DNA of 64,000 bases, taken from positions 372,001 through 436,000 of the forward strand of contig CAWFXI010000007.1 in assembly GCA_963819685.1 (NCBI GenBank). Direction: 5' to 3'. Position numbers and translations under genes: made by a program. The stretch comes from CAIUGU01 sp963819685 (GTDB taxonomy: Bacteria; Pseudomonadota; Gammaproteobacteria; Steroidobacterales; Steroidobacteraceae). The notes below the pieces were generated by a model. That model was given only the letters and a program-made list of their open reading frames with translations, made no database searches and was not told the origin of the DNA. Within the stretch, counting starts at the first letter, position 1; every line of letters begins with the position of its first letter. This document shows positions 10,578 to 19,282 of this stretch, one piece after another.

Positions 10578-10949
10578 CTATCCCCCTGATTTTTTTGCAC
10601 CCCAGCCGAGCCGGATCAGCTCGGCGACCAGCAGATCCCGGTGATCGCCCTGGATCTCGATAATGCCCTCGCGCACCGTGCCCCCTGACCCACAGCGCTT
10701 CTTGAGCTGAGTGGCGAGCTGCTCAAGAGCAGGAAGCGCGAGTGGCAACCCGGTGATGAGGGTGACGCCCTTGCCCTTTCTTCCTTGAGTTTCGCGGCCA
10801 ACCCTGACCGCCCCGCCCTGCGCCACTTTGCGGGCCTCGGCAGCCTTTGCGGTCTTGCAGACGCACTCGGCAACCGGCCTCAGGCAACCGGGACACACTC
10901 GCCCAAGGCCAGTGCTGTAAACGATGTTGCCGGGAGGACGCGCTTTCAC
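10578..10949 (-). CDS. yciH: SUI1/eIF1-like translation initiation factor (YciH family)
   Basis: A small ribosome-binding protein of the SUI1 fold. The N-terminus (IVYSTGLGRVCPGC, then CVC) carries a conserved Cys pair region, and the SUI1 core follows: GKGVTLITGLPL, LKKRCGSGGTVREG, IEIQGDHRD, ending LGWGAKK. The GTG at 10949 is preferred to upstream starts because family members begin just before IVYST and an AAGAGAC stretch sits at ribosome-binding distance. It is convergent with gnd; the stops are 1 bp apart. Confidence 0.93.
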   Translation of the reverse strand: MKARPPGNIVYSTGLGRVCPGCLRPVAECVCKTAKAAEARKVAQGGAVRVGRETQGRKGKGVTLITGLPLALPALEQLATQLKKRCGSGGTVREGIIEIQGDHRDLLVAELIRLGWGAKKSGG

Positions 10950-11137
10950 AAATAAAGTCTCTTTTTTCAACAATTTGCATAAGTCATGCAGCCAATGGAA
11001 CAGGCCTGCCGGCGGCGTGGACGCGAGCAATTTGCGAGTTCCCCCTACGCACGGCCCGGGAGCAACGGACGCTGCCTTTTCGTGCGGACAAATTATTCCG
11101 CACGCGGCTCAAGAAAGTGTGATCAACCGCCGACAGT

Positions 11138-13414
11138 ATGTCGACTGGTCTGCTATTCATGCCTCCGGAAGCTTTGATGATGAGTTCAGTCGCCAACCCA
11201 GGTTCGGACAAACCCCCGCCTTCGGAAGAAGACGTCGGCGTCCCGTTGTCCGGCGACCAGACGGCGCGAATCTTCATGTTGACCGGCCGTTTTCCGGCAC
11301 GGGAGCGCATAAAGCGGGATCCGGCGTTGAGCACCGGTTCGCACGAACACACCCGGATGCTGAAGACGCTGCTCGGGAATCTCGATGGCATGGTGTATCG
11401 CTGCAGGGACGACGCCGAATGGACCATGGAATTCGTCAGCGACGGCTGCTCGCGACTGACTGGCTACCCTCCTGAAGATCTGCTCCTCAATGCCAGGATC
11501 GCGTACGAAACGCTCATACACCCGGAGGACCGCGAGCGCATTCGCGAAGCAGGGCAGGAAGCCATCGCCCAGCGTCGTCGCTTTGATATCGAATACCGCA
11601 TCCTGCGCGCGGACGGGGAGGTGCGGTGGGTGTGGGAACGGGGGACTGGCGTCGTCAACAGCGAAGGCAAGGTGACGGCCATCGAAGGCATCATCCAGGA
11701 CATCACGGACCGCCGCGAAGCGGTGCACGCTCTTCGTGAAGCCGAACGGCGCTATCACAGCCTGTTTCACAATGCGGTCGAAGGGATTTTCCGGACGACG
11801 CCTGACGGCACCTACCTGGATGCAAATCCGGCGCTCGCGCGCATTTACGGTTTCGAATCTCCGGAGGAGATGACCGATCACTTCAAGGATATCCGCCGGC
11901 AGCTGTACGTGGACCCGAGCCGGCGCGAAGAATTCATGCGCATCATCAAGGATCGTGGCTCAGTCACGGGATTCGAATCGCAGGTCTACAGAAAAGACGG
12001 CGACATCATCTGGATCTCCGAGAATGCGCGAGCGGTTTTCGACGACAACGCCCGTGTCCTGCTCTACGAAGGCACGGTCGAAGACGTCACCGAGCGCAAG
12101 CTGTATCAGGCCAGGATCGAGCAGCAGGCAAACTTCGACACGCTGACTGGCCTCGCCAATCGTTCATTGCTCAACGATCGCCTGCAGCAGGCCATTCTTG
12201 CCGCGCAGCGTCACGGCTCGGAAGTCGCGGTGGCCTTCGTCGATCTTGACCGTTTCAAGTTCGTCAATGACAGCCTGGGCCACCATTTCGGGGACCGGCT
12301 GCTGAAGACGACCGCCGAGCGCCTGCGAGCCTGCGTTCGCGATTGCGATACGGTCGCACGTCTGGGTGGCGACGAATTCGTATTGCTGATTGCGGACGAT
12401 TCCGGCCAGGAGATCGTCACGCGCATCATGGAGCGCGTGCTGTCGTCCGTCGCCCAGCCGTGGGTCATCGATGAAGGTGAGTTCAACGTCACCTGCAGTA
12501 TCGGCATCGCCATGTATCCCGCCGATGGCAACGAAGCAGAAGCGTTGCTGAAGAACGCCGACTCGGCGATGTATCGCGCTAAGGAAAGTGGTGGCAACAG
12601 CTTCAGCTACTTCACGAATGATCTGAACGTGCAGATGACGGAACGGCTCGAGATGGAGAGCCGTCTGCGCCGCGCGCTGGAGAGACAGCAGTTCCTGCTG
12701 CACTACCAGCCGCGCGTCGACCTGGCCAGTGGCCGCATCATCGGCACTGAAGCACTGATCCGCTGGCACATTCCGGAACAGGGCATGATTCCCCCCGGAC
12801 GCTTCATTCCACTCGCCGAGGAAACCGGGCTGATCGTCCCGATCGGCCGCTGGGTGCTGCAGACAGCTTGCGCGCAGAACAAGGCGTGGCAGCGAGCCGG
12901 GCTACCGCCCATCGTCGTCTCGGTGAACGTCTCCGCACGACAGTTCCGTCATGACAACCTGGTCGAAACCGTAGCCGATGTTCTGGCCGAGACAGGACTT
13001 GATGGCCGATACCTCGAGATCGAGCTGACTGAGAGCATGGTCATGCACGACCCCGACAAACTTGCTGCCATGCTGGTCGATCTCAAGAAGCTCGGCATTC
13101 AGGTTGCGGTGGATGATTTCGGTACCGGGTATTCCTCTTTGAGCTATCTGAAGCGGTTTCCGGTGGATCGACTCAAGGTGGATCGGTCATTCGTGCAGGA
13201 CATCGCGACCGATCATGACGACGCGACCATCGTGCGGACGATCATCGCGCTCGGGCACAACCTCGGTCTCAAGGTGGTTGCCGAAGGTGTCGAGACCGAA
13301 GAACAGGTGAAGTTCCTGCGTCAGAACCACTGCGACGAGATGCAGGGTTATTACTTCGGCATTCCCATGTCGGCTGAAGAATTCCGCCTGCTGTTCGGGG
13401 ACAGACCCGCGTAG
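11138..13414 (+). CDS. PAS-PAS-GGDEF-EAL cyclic-di-GMP turnover protein
   Basis: A 758-residue soluble sensor with no membrane segment. Two PAS domains (about residues 70-190 and 195-320, each ending in a PAC motif such as EGIIQDITDRR and EGTVEDVTERK) feed a diguanylate cyclase with an intact GGDEF near residue 410 and a phosphodiesterase domain with EALIRW near residue 537, DDFGTGYSSL and AEGVETEEQ. Both catalytic signatures look complete, so it could make and degrade c-di-GMP. Start choice is uncertain; ATGs at 11138, 11159 and 11177 are all possible. It is a monocistronic unit ending in a stem-loop that embraces the stop codon. Confidence 0.95.
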   Translation: MSTGLLFMPPEALMMSSVANPGSDKPPPSEEDVGVPLSGDQTARIFMLTGRFPARERIKRDPALSTGSHEHTRMLKTLLGNLDGMVYRCRDDAEWTMEFVSDGCSRLTGYPPEDLLLNARIAYETLIHPEDRERIREAGQEAIAQRRRFDIEYRILRADGEVRWVWERGTGVVNSEGKVTAIEGIIQDITDRREAVHALREAERRYHSLFHNAVEGIFRTTPDGTYLDANPALARIYGFESPEEMTDHFKDIRRQLYVDPSRREEFMRIIKDRGSVTGFESQVYRKDGDIIWISENARAVFDDNARVLLYEGTVEDVTERKLYQARIEQQANFDTLTGLANRSLLNDRLQQAILAAQRHGSEVAVAFVDLDRFKFVNDSLGHHFGDRLLKTTAERLRACVRDCDTVARLGGDEFVLLIADDSGQEIVTRIMERVLSSVAQPWVIDEGEFNVTCSIGIAMYPADGNEAEALLKNADSAMYRAKESGGNSFSYFTNDLNVQMTERLEMESRLRRALERQQFLLHYQPRVDLASGRIIGTEALIRWHIPEQGMIPPGRFIPLAEETGLIVPIGRWVLQTACAQNKAWQRAGLPPIVVSVNVSARQFRHDNLVETVADVLAETGLDGRYLEIELTESMVMHDPDKLAAMLVDLKKLGIQVAVDDFGTGYSSLSYLKRFPVDRLKVDRSFVQDIATDHDDATIVRTIIALGHNLGLKVVAEGVETEEQVKFLRQNHCDEMQGYYFGIPMSAEEFRLLFGDRPA

Positions 13415-13424
13415 GTCCGTCCCC
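13397..13424 (+). terminator. Stem-loop around the stop codon of the GGDEF-EAL gene
   Basis: GGGGAC pairs with GTCCCC and the inner GACC with GGTC, leaving a short loop that contains the TAG stop. The stem is strong but has no T-run after it. It lies between this gene and the convergent decayed gene at 13429-13966 and may act as a bidirectional transcription barrier. It mirrors the hairpin at the end of glgP. Confidence 0.45.
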
Positions 13425-13428
13425 AGCT

Positions 13429-13966
13429 TCAGCTTGCCTTCTCTCTGTACTGCTTCTCGGAGACGACCATATTATTTACGGTTTGTCCCTGCGCATTCTT
13501 GCCGGAGACCATGTTCGTTCGTGTCTTGCCATCTTTTGAAATCACAGTGCGAATCGTCGTGAGCGCCTGCCCCTTGAGTTTGCTCAGTAGTCTCGTAAGT
13601 ATAGTCATCAATCTTTTTCATGCGATCGCAACCGCGTCCACGTTGGGACTCGGGCTGACCGTCAAGGGTTTGCGTGAGCGGGATAGTCTTTGCCGTCGAA
13701 CTTCGCGGTGTACTCCTGGTATGTACGGCCTGACCTTGTCCATTGACGCCGCCATCCGCGACCAGCTTGTATCCGCCTTGATGGCCTCGATCTTGGTCGT
13801 ACCTCCGACTTTCGGCGTAGGACCTGGACTGTAGGTGGATTTAGCAATATTCTCTTTCCATGTACCGACCGCATGGATCGGCCGCCTGTGCGGACCACGC
13901 CGTCAGGGATGCAAGAACAACTGTGAATGCCAGAACCGTCGCAGGAATCTGTCGAAGCGATGTCAT
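13429..13966 (-). pseudogene. Decayed secreted hypothetical protein
   Basis: The remnant starts at an ATG (13966) with a textbook AGGAGG ribosome-binding site and a clear Sec signal (TVLAFTVVLASLTAWSAQA). Pieces of one recognisable protein then appear in all three frames: GTWKENIAKSTYSPGP, KLVADGGVNGQGQAV, EYTAKFDGKDYP, MKKIDDYTYETT, KLKGQALTTIRTVISKDGKT, and GKNAQGQTVNNMVV. The parent family is a small secreted protein of unknown function in which SKxxYSPGP, FDGKDYP and SKDGKTRT recur. At least five frame changes of both signs are needed to join the parts, unlike the single extra bases seen elsewhere, so true decay is likely. Confidence 0.7.
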
Positions 13967-14230
13967 GGGAAGCTCCTCCTTCTACTGTGAATTCGCTGCA
14001 CATCGTTGCGGTGTGCAGCCCTGAACTCGTGCCAGCCTGATGGGGAATCAGGAATCGAAGTGTCGCTTTATGCCGTCGGAAGCGCGGGTCACTGTACGCC
14101 TCGCGCCAAAGCCGACGCCTCCGGGGAAACACCTATGCTGCAGGGCTCCTGCCGCCTGCCTGGCACGCATCTAGTGCAACGCGTCGATACGCATTGCCGC
14201 ATCTTGCGTGTGAGGTAAACTCCCCGCCCC

Positions 14231-16453
14231 ATGCAGCCCGCCCGCGACCTCTTTTCCTACCGTAAATACTGGGCTTCCCGGTTCGGGACCGCGCCGTTCC
14301 TTCCCATGTCCCGGGAGGAAATGGACACGCTCGGCTGGGACAGCTGCGACGTCATCCTGGTGACAGGCGATGCCTACGTCGACCACCCCAGTTTCGGCAT
14401 GGCGATCATTGGACGAATGCTTGAGGCCCAGGGCTTCCGGGTCGGCATCATCGCCCAGCCGGACTGGCGCAGTGACCAGGATTTCGCGCGACTCGGGCGA
14501 CCAAACCTGTTCTTTGGCGTCACTGCCGGGAACATGGATTCGATGGTGAACCGCTACACCTCCGACAAGCGGGTTCGCAGTGACGACGCCTACACACCTG
14601 GTGGCATCGGCGGCAAACGCCCCGACCGCTCGGTCATCGTCTATTCACAGCGTGTGCGTGAAGCCTTTCCGGATTGCCCCGTTGTCATCGGCGGCATTGA
14701 AGCGAGCCTCAGACGGATCGCTCATTTCGACTACTGGTCGGAAAAGATCCGGCGCTCGATCCTGCTTGATGCCAAGGCGGATCTGCTCGTCTACGGCAAT
14801 GCTGAGCGGCAGATCGTTGCCATTGCACATCGGCTGGCCGCAGGCGATGCGATTGATCAGATCACGGATCTTCGGGGAACGTCATTCGCGAGGCGCAATA
14901 CGCCTGCCGACTGGATCGAAATCGATTCAACGACTGTCGATGTGCCTGGACCGCTGAATCCGCCAGTCGATCCGTACGCGATGGAAGGAATGAAGGGGAC
15001 AGGGGACAGGGGACGGGGGACAGTTGAATCGGACAGGAAGGATACAAAGCGGACGGCGGACAGCGGACAGGCAGTCCCGTCTGCCCAGGTCGTGCGCTTC
15101 TATCGACAGGTACCTACGGCATCACGTGAACACTCGGTCATCCGCATGCCGTCATTCGACGCTGTGCGAGCCGACGCGGTGCTCTATGCCCATGCATCGC
15201 GCATCCTGCATCTCGAATCGAATCCCGGTAACGCGCGCGCCCTTGTACAGCGACACGGTGACATCGATGTCTGGCTGAATCCGCCGCCGATTCCGCTGAC
15301 CATGAAAGAGATGGACGCGGTCTACGAATTGCCTTACAGCCGCGTGCCGCATCCGGCTTACGGTGACGCGAAGATTCCTGCGTACGAGATGATCCGCTTT
15401 TCGATCTCGATCCAGCGCGGCTGTTTTGGTGGCTGCACATTCTGTTCGATCACCGAACATGAAGGCCGCATCATCCAGAACCGCTCGGAAGACTCGATCA
15501 TTCGCGAGATGGAAACGATCCGCGATTCGACGCCTGGCTTTACCGGGGTGATTTCCGATCTTGGCGGCCCGACGGCCAACATGTATCGCCTGGCGTGCAA
15601 GTCGAAGGAGATCGAATCGGCTTGCCGGCGGCCGTCCTGCGTTTTCCCCGGCATCTGCCCGAACCTGAACACTGACCACAGCCCGCTGATCAAACTGTAT
15701 CGACGTGCGCGAACGCTGCCGGGCATCAAGAAGGTGCTGATCGGTTCCGGTGTCCGTTACGACCTGGCGGTTGAATCGCCGGAGTACGTCAAGGAGCTGG
15801 TGCAGCATCACGTGGGGGGCTACCTGAAGATTGCTCCAGAGGCCATTGGAGAGGGTCCGCTAGCGAAGATGATGAAGCCAGGTGTTGGCAGCTACTACCG
15901 CTTCAAGGAGCTGTTCGACCGGTTCTCAAAGGAGGCCGGCAAGGAGCAGTACCTGATTCCTTACTTCATCGCAGCACATCCGGGCACCACCGATGAGGAC
16001 ATGCTGGAACTGGCGTTGTGGCTCAAGAAGAACGGCTTTCGAACAGATCAGGTGCAGGCCTTCCTGCCATCGCCCATGGCCACTGCAACGGCGATGTACC
16101 ACTCAGGCAAGAATCCACTACGCAAGGTGACGCACGCAAGCGAGGAAGTAGTGATTCCCCGGGGCCTGAAAGTGCGGCGGCTGCACAAGGCCTTCCTGAG
16201 ATGGCACGATGCGAACAACTGGCCGATCCTGCGCGACGCGTTGAAGCGGATGGGTCGCGCCGATCTGATTGGCCCCGGCAAGCATCAGTTGATTCCCGCC
16301 TGGCAACCAGCGGGAACAGGCGGCGTGCCCGAAGGGACGAGACGGCCCCACAAGACTCGGGATGGCAAGACGACACCTGCGCGTACGCAACATACGGGGC
16401 TGAAAGGCACGAAGTTACCAGAGGCGAAGAGACGTAGAGACGTGATGTCGTAA
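14231..16453 (+). CDS. ygiQ: YgiQ family radical SAM protein
   Basis: A 740-residue protein with the N-terminal YgiQ region (FLPMSREEMD, then ILVTGDAYVDHPSFG) and a radical SAM core whose cluster cysteines are in CFGGCTFCS near residue 398 (C-x3-C-x2-C). The C-terminus is basic and Lys/Arg-rich. Substrate unknown for the family. Residues about 255-278 are encoded by an in-frame GGGGACA-type minisatellite (14995-15023) and a following GGACAGG-rich stretch, giving a low-complexity polar insert just before the conserved VVRFYRQVPT segment. The start is the first ATG, 1-2 codons before the conserved RDLFSYRKYWA. Confidence 0.95.
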   Translation: MQPARDLFSYRKYWASRFGTAPFLPMSREEMDTLGWDSCDVILVTGDAYVDHPSFGMAIIGRMLEAQGFRVGIIAQPDWRSDQDFARLGRPNLFFGVTAGNMDSMVNRYTSDKRVRSDDAYTPGGIGGKRPDRSVIVYSQRVREAFPDCPVVIGGIEASLRRIAHFDYWSEKIRRSILLDAKADLLVYGNAERQIVAIAHRLAAGDAIDQITDLRGTSFARRNTPADWIEIDSTTVDVPGPLNPPVDPYAMEGMKGTGDRGRGTVESDRKDTKRTADSGQAVPSAQVVRFYRQVPTASREHSVIRMPSFDAVRADAVLYAHASRILHLESNPGNARALVQRHGDIDVWLNPPPIPLTMKEMDAVYELPYSRVPHPAYGDAKIPAYEMIRFSISIQRGCFGGCTFCSITEHEGRIIQNRSEDSIIREMETIRDSTPGFTGVISDLGGPTANMYRLACKSKEIESACRRPSCVFPGICPNLNTDHSPLIKLYRRARTLPGIKKVLIGSGVRYDLAVESPEYVKELVQHHVGGYLKIAPEAIGEGPLAKMMKPGVGSYYRFKELFDRFSKEAGKEQYLIPYFIAAHPGTTDEDMLELALWLKKNGFRTDQVQAFLPSPMATATAMYHSGKNPLRKVTHASEEVVIPRGLKVRRLHKAFLRWHDANNWPILRDALKRMGRADLIGPGKHQLIPAWQPAGTGGVPEGTRRPHKTRDGKTTPARTQHTGLKGTKLPEAKRRRDVMS
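14995..15023 (+). repeat. GGGGACA minisatellite inside ygiQ
   Basis: Four imperfect GGGGACA units in tandem, in frame with ygiQ. The same motif type recurs just upstream of moaD (48769-48793) and, in degenerate form, downstream of glgP. The insert encodes a Gly/Arg/Asp-rich loop and does not break the gene. Confidence 0.7.
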
Positions 16454-16505
16454 GAGAATAACGCGTTCCTTCATCGTCACGTCATTTCGCTATCAATTCA
16501 TCGCG

Positions 16506-17118
16506 TCATCCTGTTCCGCCCTCCAGTTCCCACTGCGTGACCGGCACGCCGTGCTTGACGTAGACCCCGAAGCCCGCGTGTTCAAAGTGCCTGTCCAGCT
16601 TGCTTCCGATACCAGTCCCCTGAGCGTAGCCGCACATCCACGTCGGTTCCCTCCGGATCTGCATGCTCCCGGAAATCCAGCTCGGTTGGAGCGTGCAAAT
16701 AGAGCGCGCCGCGCGACAGGCGCGCAAGATTGACAATTGCCTTCGCCGCCGCCCGATCATCCAGATATTGCAGTACGTCGCTGCAGATCACGAGATCGAA
16801 TGCATGACGACTGCGGAAGTCGGCAATGGAACCCTGGATCCAGCCATACTTCCCGCAGAGATATTCGCTGTACTCGAGGCCCGTATAACGGGCCTTGGGA
16901 AAAGCCTGCAGCAACGGCTTGCGGAACCAGCCCAGACCGCAGCCCGCATCCAGAATCCTGCTCACGGGCAGGCCAAGTTGCTGCACGGCCGCCGCAATCA
17001 GGCGGCCACGATGATCAGTTTCAACACGACTCGTCGCGCGCGTAGCCGGCGCCAGATAGAAGCGGCGATAGTAAGCCGCATCGAAGCGACCGGATTGAGT
17101 TCTGGTTCTGGCTGACAT
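16506..17118 (-). CDS. Class I SAM-dependent methyltransferase (one +1 frameshift)
   Basis: SAM-binding motif I is ILDAGCGLGWFRKPL, followed by YTGLEYSEYLC (motif II), FDLVICSDVLQYLDD (motif IV) and LARLSRGALYLHAPTE. The frame closes early at 16582. The adjoining frame supplies a plausible C-terminus, KLDRHFEHAGFGVYVK to WELEGGTG, ending at 16506. Removing one A near 16605 joins WYR to SKLDRHFEHAG. The restored length of about 204 residues is typical of small soluble methyltransferases. Substrate not predictable. The start at 17118 follows an alternative TTG immediately upstream. Confidence 0.8.
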
Positions 17119-17163
17119 CAAGGGTCCTGAAAATGGTTCGCGCGTTCAGTCCGGGGAATCTCA

Positions 17164-18156
17164 TCATCGCATGTCTGGAACAAGCACAGCCGCGCCTGAA
17201 ATCTGTCCGGCCCTGAGTCGTGCCAATGCAATGTTCGCATCCGTGAGGGCAAATGACTCTACGTGAGCCGTCACTTTCGCCTGCGGCACCAGTTCGAAAA
17301 ATTCCGCAGCATCGCGCCGCGTGAGGTTCGCGACGGAGCGGATCACCCGCTCACCCCACAGCCAGCGGTAAGGAAACGCCGGAATGTCGCTCATGTGGAT
17401 GCCGCCGCACACCACGACCCCGCCCTTGCAAACTGCCTGCAGCGCCACTGGTACGAGCGCGCCTACGGGCGCGAACAGAATGGCGGCATCCAGCTGCACC
17501 GGTGGCGGCTCATCGCTGCTCCCTGCCCAACGTGCTCCCAGCTGCAGAGCCAATGTTCTCGCGGCGGCATCGTCGGGTCGCGTGAACGCATAGACTTCAC
17601 GTCCCTGCCACACTGCTACCTGCGCGATGAGGTGGGCAGCGGCGCCGAATCCGTAAAGTCCAACCCTCTTGCCGTTGCCTGCCAGTCGCAGTGAGCGGTA
17701 GCCAATCAGCCCGGCACAGAGGAGCGGTGCAGCCTGCAGGTCGTCAAGCGCTGCGGGCAAAGGGAAGCAGTAGTTCGCCTCTGCCACCACATACTCGGCG
17801 TAGCCTCCATCCACGTCATAGCCGGTGAATCGCGCCGCATCGCACAGATTTTCTGCATCGGCTTCGCAGTATGTACAGTGTCCGCAGGTATACCCGAGCC
17901 ACGGCACTCCAACACGAGTTCCCGCCTGGAGCCTCACGCCGGCTCCACACTGCACCACTTCACCGACAATCTCATGTCCTGGAACGATGGGGACGCGTGC
18001 ATTCGGCAACTCGCCATCGACGATGTGCAGGTCCGTGCGACAGACGCCGCAGGCGCGAACCTTGAGCAATACCTGCCCGGCGCGCGGCTGCGGTATCGGC
18101 CGCTCGACCGCCTCGAGCTCTCCTCCGATGCTGTTCAACGCCATGAAGATGGCCAT
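17164..18156 (-). CDS. Zinc-dependent alcohol dehydrogenase family protein
   Basis: A medium-chain NAD(P)-dependent dehydrogenase of about 330 residues. Catalytic zinc ligands are in GVCRTDLH and VPGHEIVGEV. The structural zinc loop CGHCTYCEADAENLC has all four cysteines. The Rossmann motif is GLYGFGAAAHLIAQ. LLCAGLIGYRSLR matches the AdhA/AdhP-like branch acting on small primary alcohols. The start at 18156 has GGAGCG at good spacing; upstream codons in the frame have no family similarity. Substrate is inferred only to class level. Confidence 0.92.
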   Translation of the reverse strand: MAIFMALNSIGGELEAVERPIPQPRAGQVLLKVRACGVCRTDLHIVDGELPNARVPIVPGHEIVGEVVQCGAGVRLQAGTRVGVPWLGYTCGHCTYCEADAENLCDAARFTGYDVDGGYAEYVVAEANYCFPLPAALDDLQAAPLLCAGLIGYRSLRLAGNGKRVGLYGFGAAAHLIAQVAVWQGREVYAFTRPDDAAARTLALQLGARWAGSSDEPPPVQLDAAILFAPVGALVPVALQAVCKGGVVVCGGIHMSDIPAFPYRWLWGERVIRSVANLTRRDAAEFFELVPQAKVTAHVESFALTDANIALARLRAGQISGAAVLVPDMR

Positions 18157-18354
18157 GGTTACAACGCTCCCTCTGTGCAATGCGGGTATCTTGCCTGAAC
18201 GCCTCGGTCCCACGGCAAGGCGGAGCGTTGGCCTGCGTGGTAAAGGCATACGAGCAGAGGTTGTCTGCTATCCTCGACTGCGTGGTTACCCACCGGGATC
18301 AGGCAGGGTGAATCTCATCCAAGCAAATCAAGAACAGACCTGTAAGGAGTGGCC

Positions 18355-18738
18355 ATGGCCTGGGTTGCAATAACGATTGTGGTGGCATTGCTTGAATACC
18401 TGGCATTCGGAATCATGGTAGGCGGGGCTCGCGGCAGATTCGGCGTATCCGCGCCGGCTATAACAGGCAATGAAGTGTTCGAGCGTTACTTCCGCGTCCA
18501 GCAGAACACACTCGAGCAACTGGTAGCATTCATTCCGGGAATCTGGTTGTTCGGCCTGTATCTCAGTCCGCTCTGGGCAACAATTCTTGGGGTGGTCTTT
18601 ATTCTGGGTCGGGCCATTTATGCCGCTGGCTACATTCGCGAGCCGAAGGCGCGCGGTCCAGGCTTTGGTCTGACTTTCCTGCCAACGGTTGTTCTGCTCC
18701 TGGGCGGGCTGTACGGCGCGGTACGTTCGTTGCTCTGA
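18355..18738 (+). CDS. MAPEG family membrane protein
   Basis: A 127-residue integral membrane protein with four hydrophobic segments. Landmarks of the MAPEG fold (microsomal glutathione transferase-like) are GNEVFERYFRVQQNTLEQL, the RxxxNxxE signature between helices 1 and 2, and the RAIYAAGYI segment. Bacterial members may conjugate glutathione to lipophilic electrophiles, but activity here is not shown. The start at 18355 has AAGGAG at ideal spacing. Tail-to-tail with the next gene, with no gap. Confidence 0.92.
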   Translation: MAWVAITIVVALLEYLAFGIMVGGARGRFGVSAPAITGNEVFERYFRVQQNTLEQLVAFIPGIWLFGLYLSPLWATILGVVFILGRAIYAAGYIREPKARGPGFGLTFLPTVVLLLGGLYGAVRSLL

Positions 18739-19146
18739 TTAACGCGACGGCAGGCTGATCCTGGGACTCGCGCCGACCTGCTCGTACGAAAAGCCGTCTG
18801 CAGGTCGATCAAGTCTGCGGATGTAGAGCGTCAGCGCCTGGTTCCTGCCGGAGCTCCCCGTCACGACAATCCGGTCGCCGGCCTTGAAGGTATCCACAGT
18901 TACGCCGACATCTTCCAGTTCAAAGCGGTTGTCCATCTCCAGGCGCCATGATTGGGGAGCGGACTTGCCATCACGAACTTCCAGCGTAATGAACGGGTGT
19001 GGATGAATGAACGCAAACCGGGTGACCACGCCTTCCAGCGTCCGCGGCTGACTGCTGTCATAGACGGCGGCGATGGAATGATGCGCGGAGGCGGACACAC
19101 TCAGCAGGGCCAATGCGGCCGCCATCGTTGCAGTACGTACGTTCAT
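18739..19146 (-). CDS. Exported DUF6152-like protein
   Basis: A 135-residue secreted protein: Sec signal TMAAALALLSVSASAHHS, then the conserved core in which AHHSIAAVYD, LEGVVTRFAFIHPHPFITLEV and GDRIVVTGSSGRNQA are typical of the HHS-containing DUF6152 family found in exported proteins of proteobacteria. Function unknown. The start at 19146 is supported by GGAGG upstream and by the signal peptide. It is divergent from the exported thiamine-pyrophosphate enzyme gene, with a ~136-bp shared upstream region. Confidence 0.82.
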   Translation of the reverse strand: MNVRTATMAAALALLSVSASAHHSIAAVYDSSQPRTLEGVVTRFAFIHPHPFITLEVRDGKSAPQSWRLEMDNRFELEDVGVTVDTFKAGDRIVVTGSSGRNQALTLYIRRLDRPADGFSYEQVGASPRISLPSR

Positions 19147-19282
19147 CAGGTTCACGCCTCCGAACTGCAGTGTGGGCAAATACGAAGCGGATTGCATCTG
19201 TTGGCGCAGGCAGCGTCCAGGCCATGACTTTCCCGGCGGGCCGTCTTGCAGCTGCGGCCCACAGCAGCTTACGATGCGCTCC

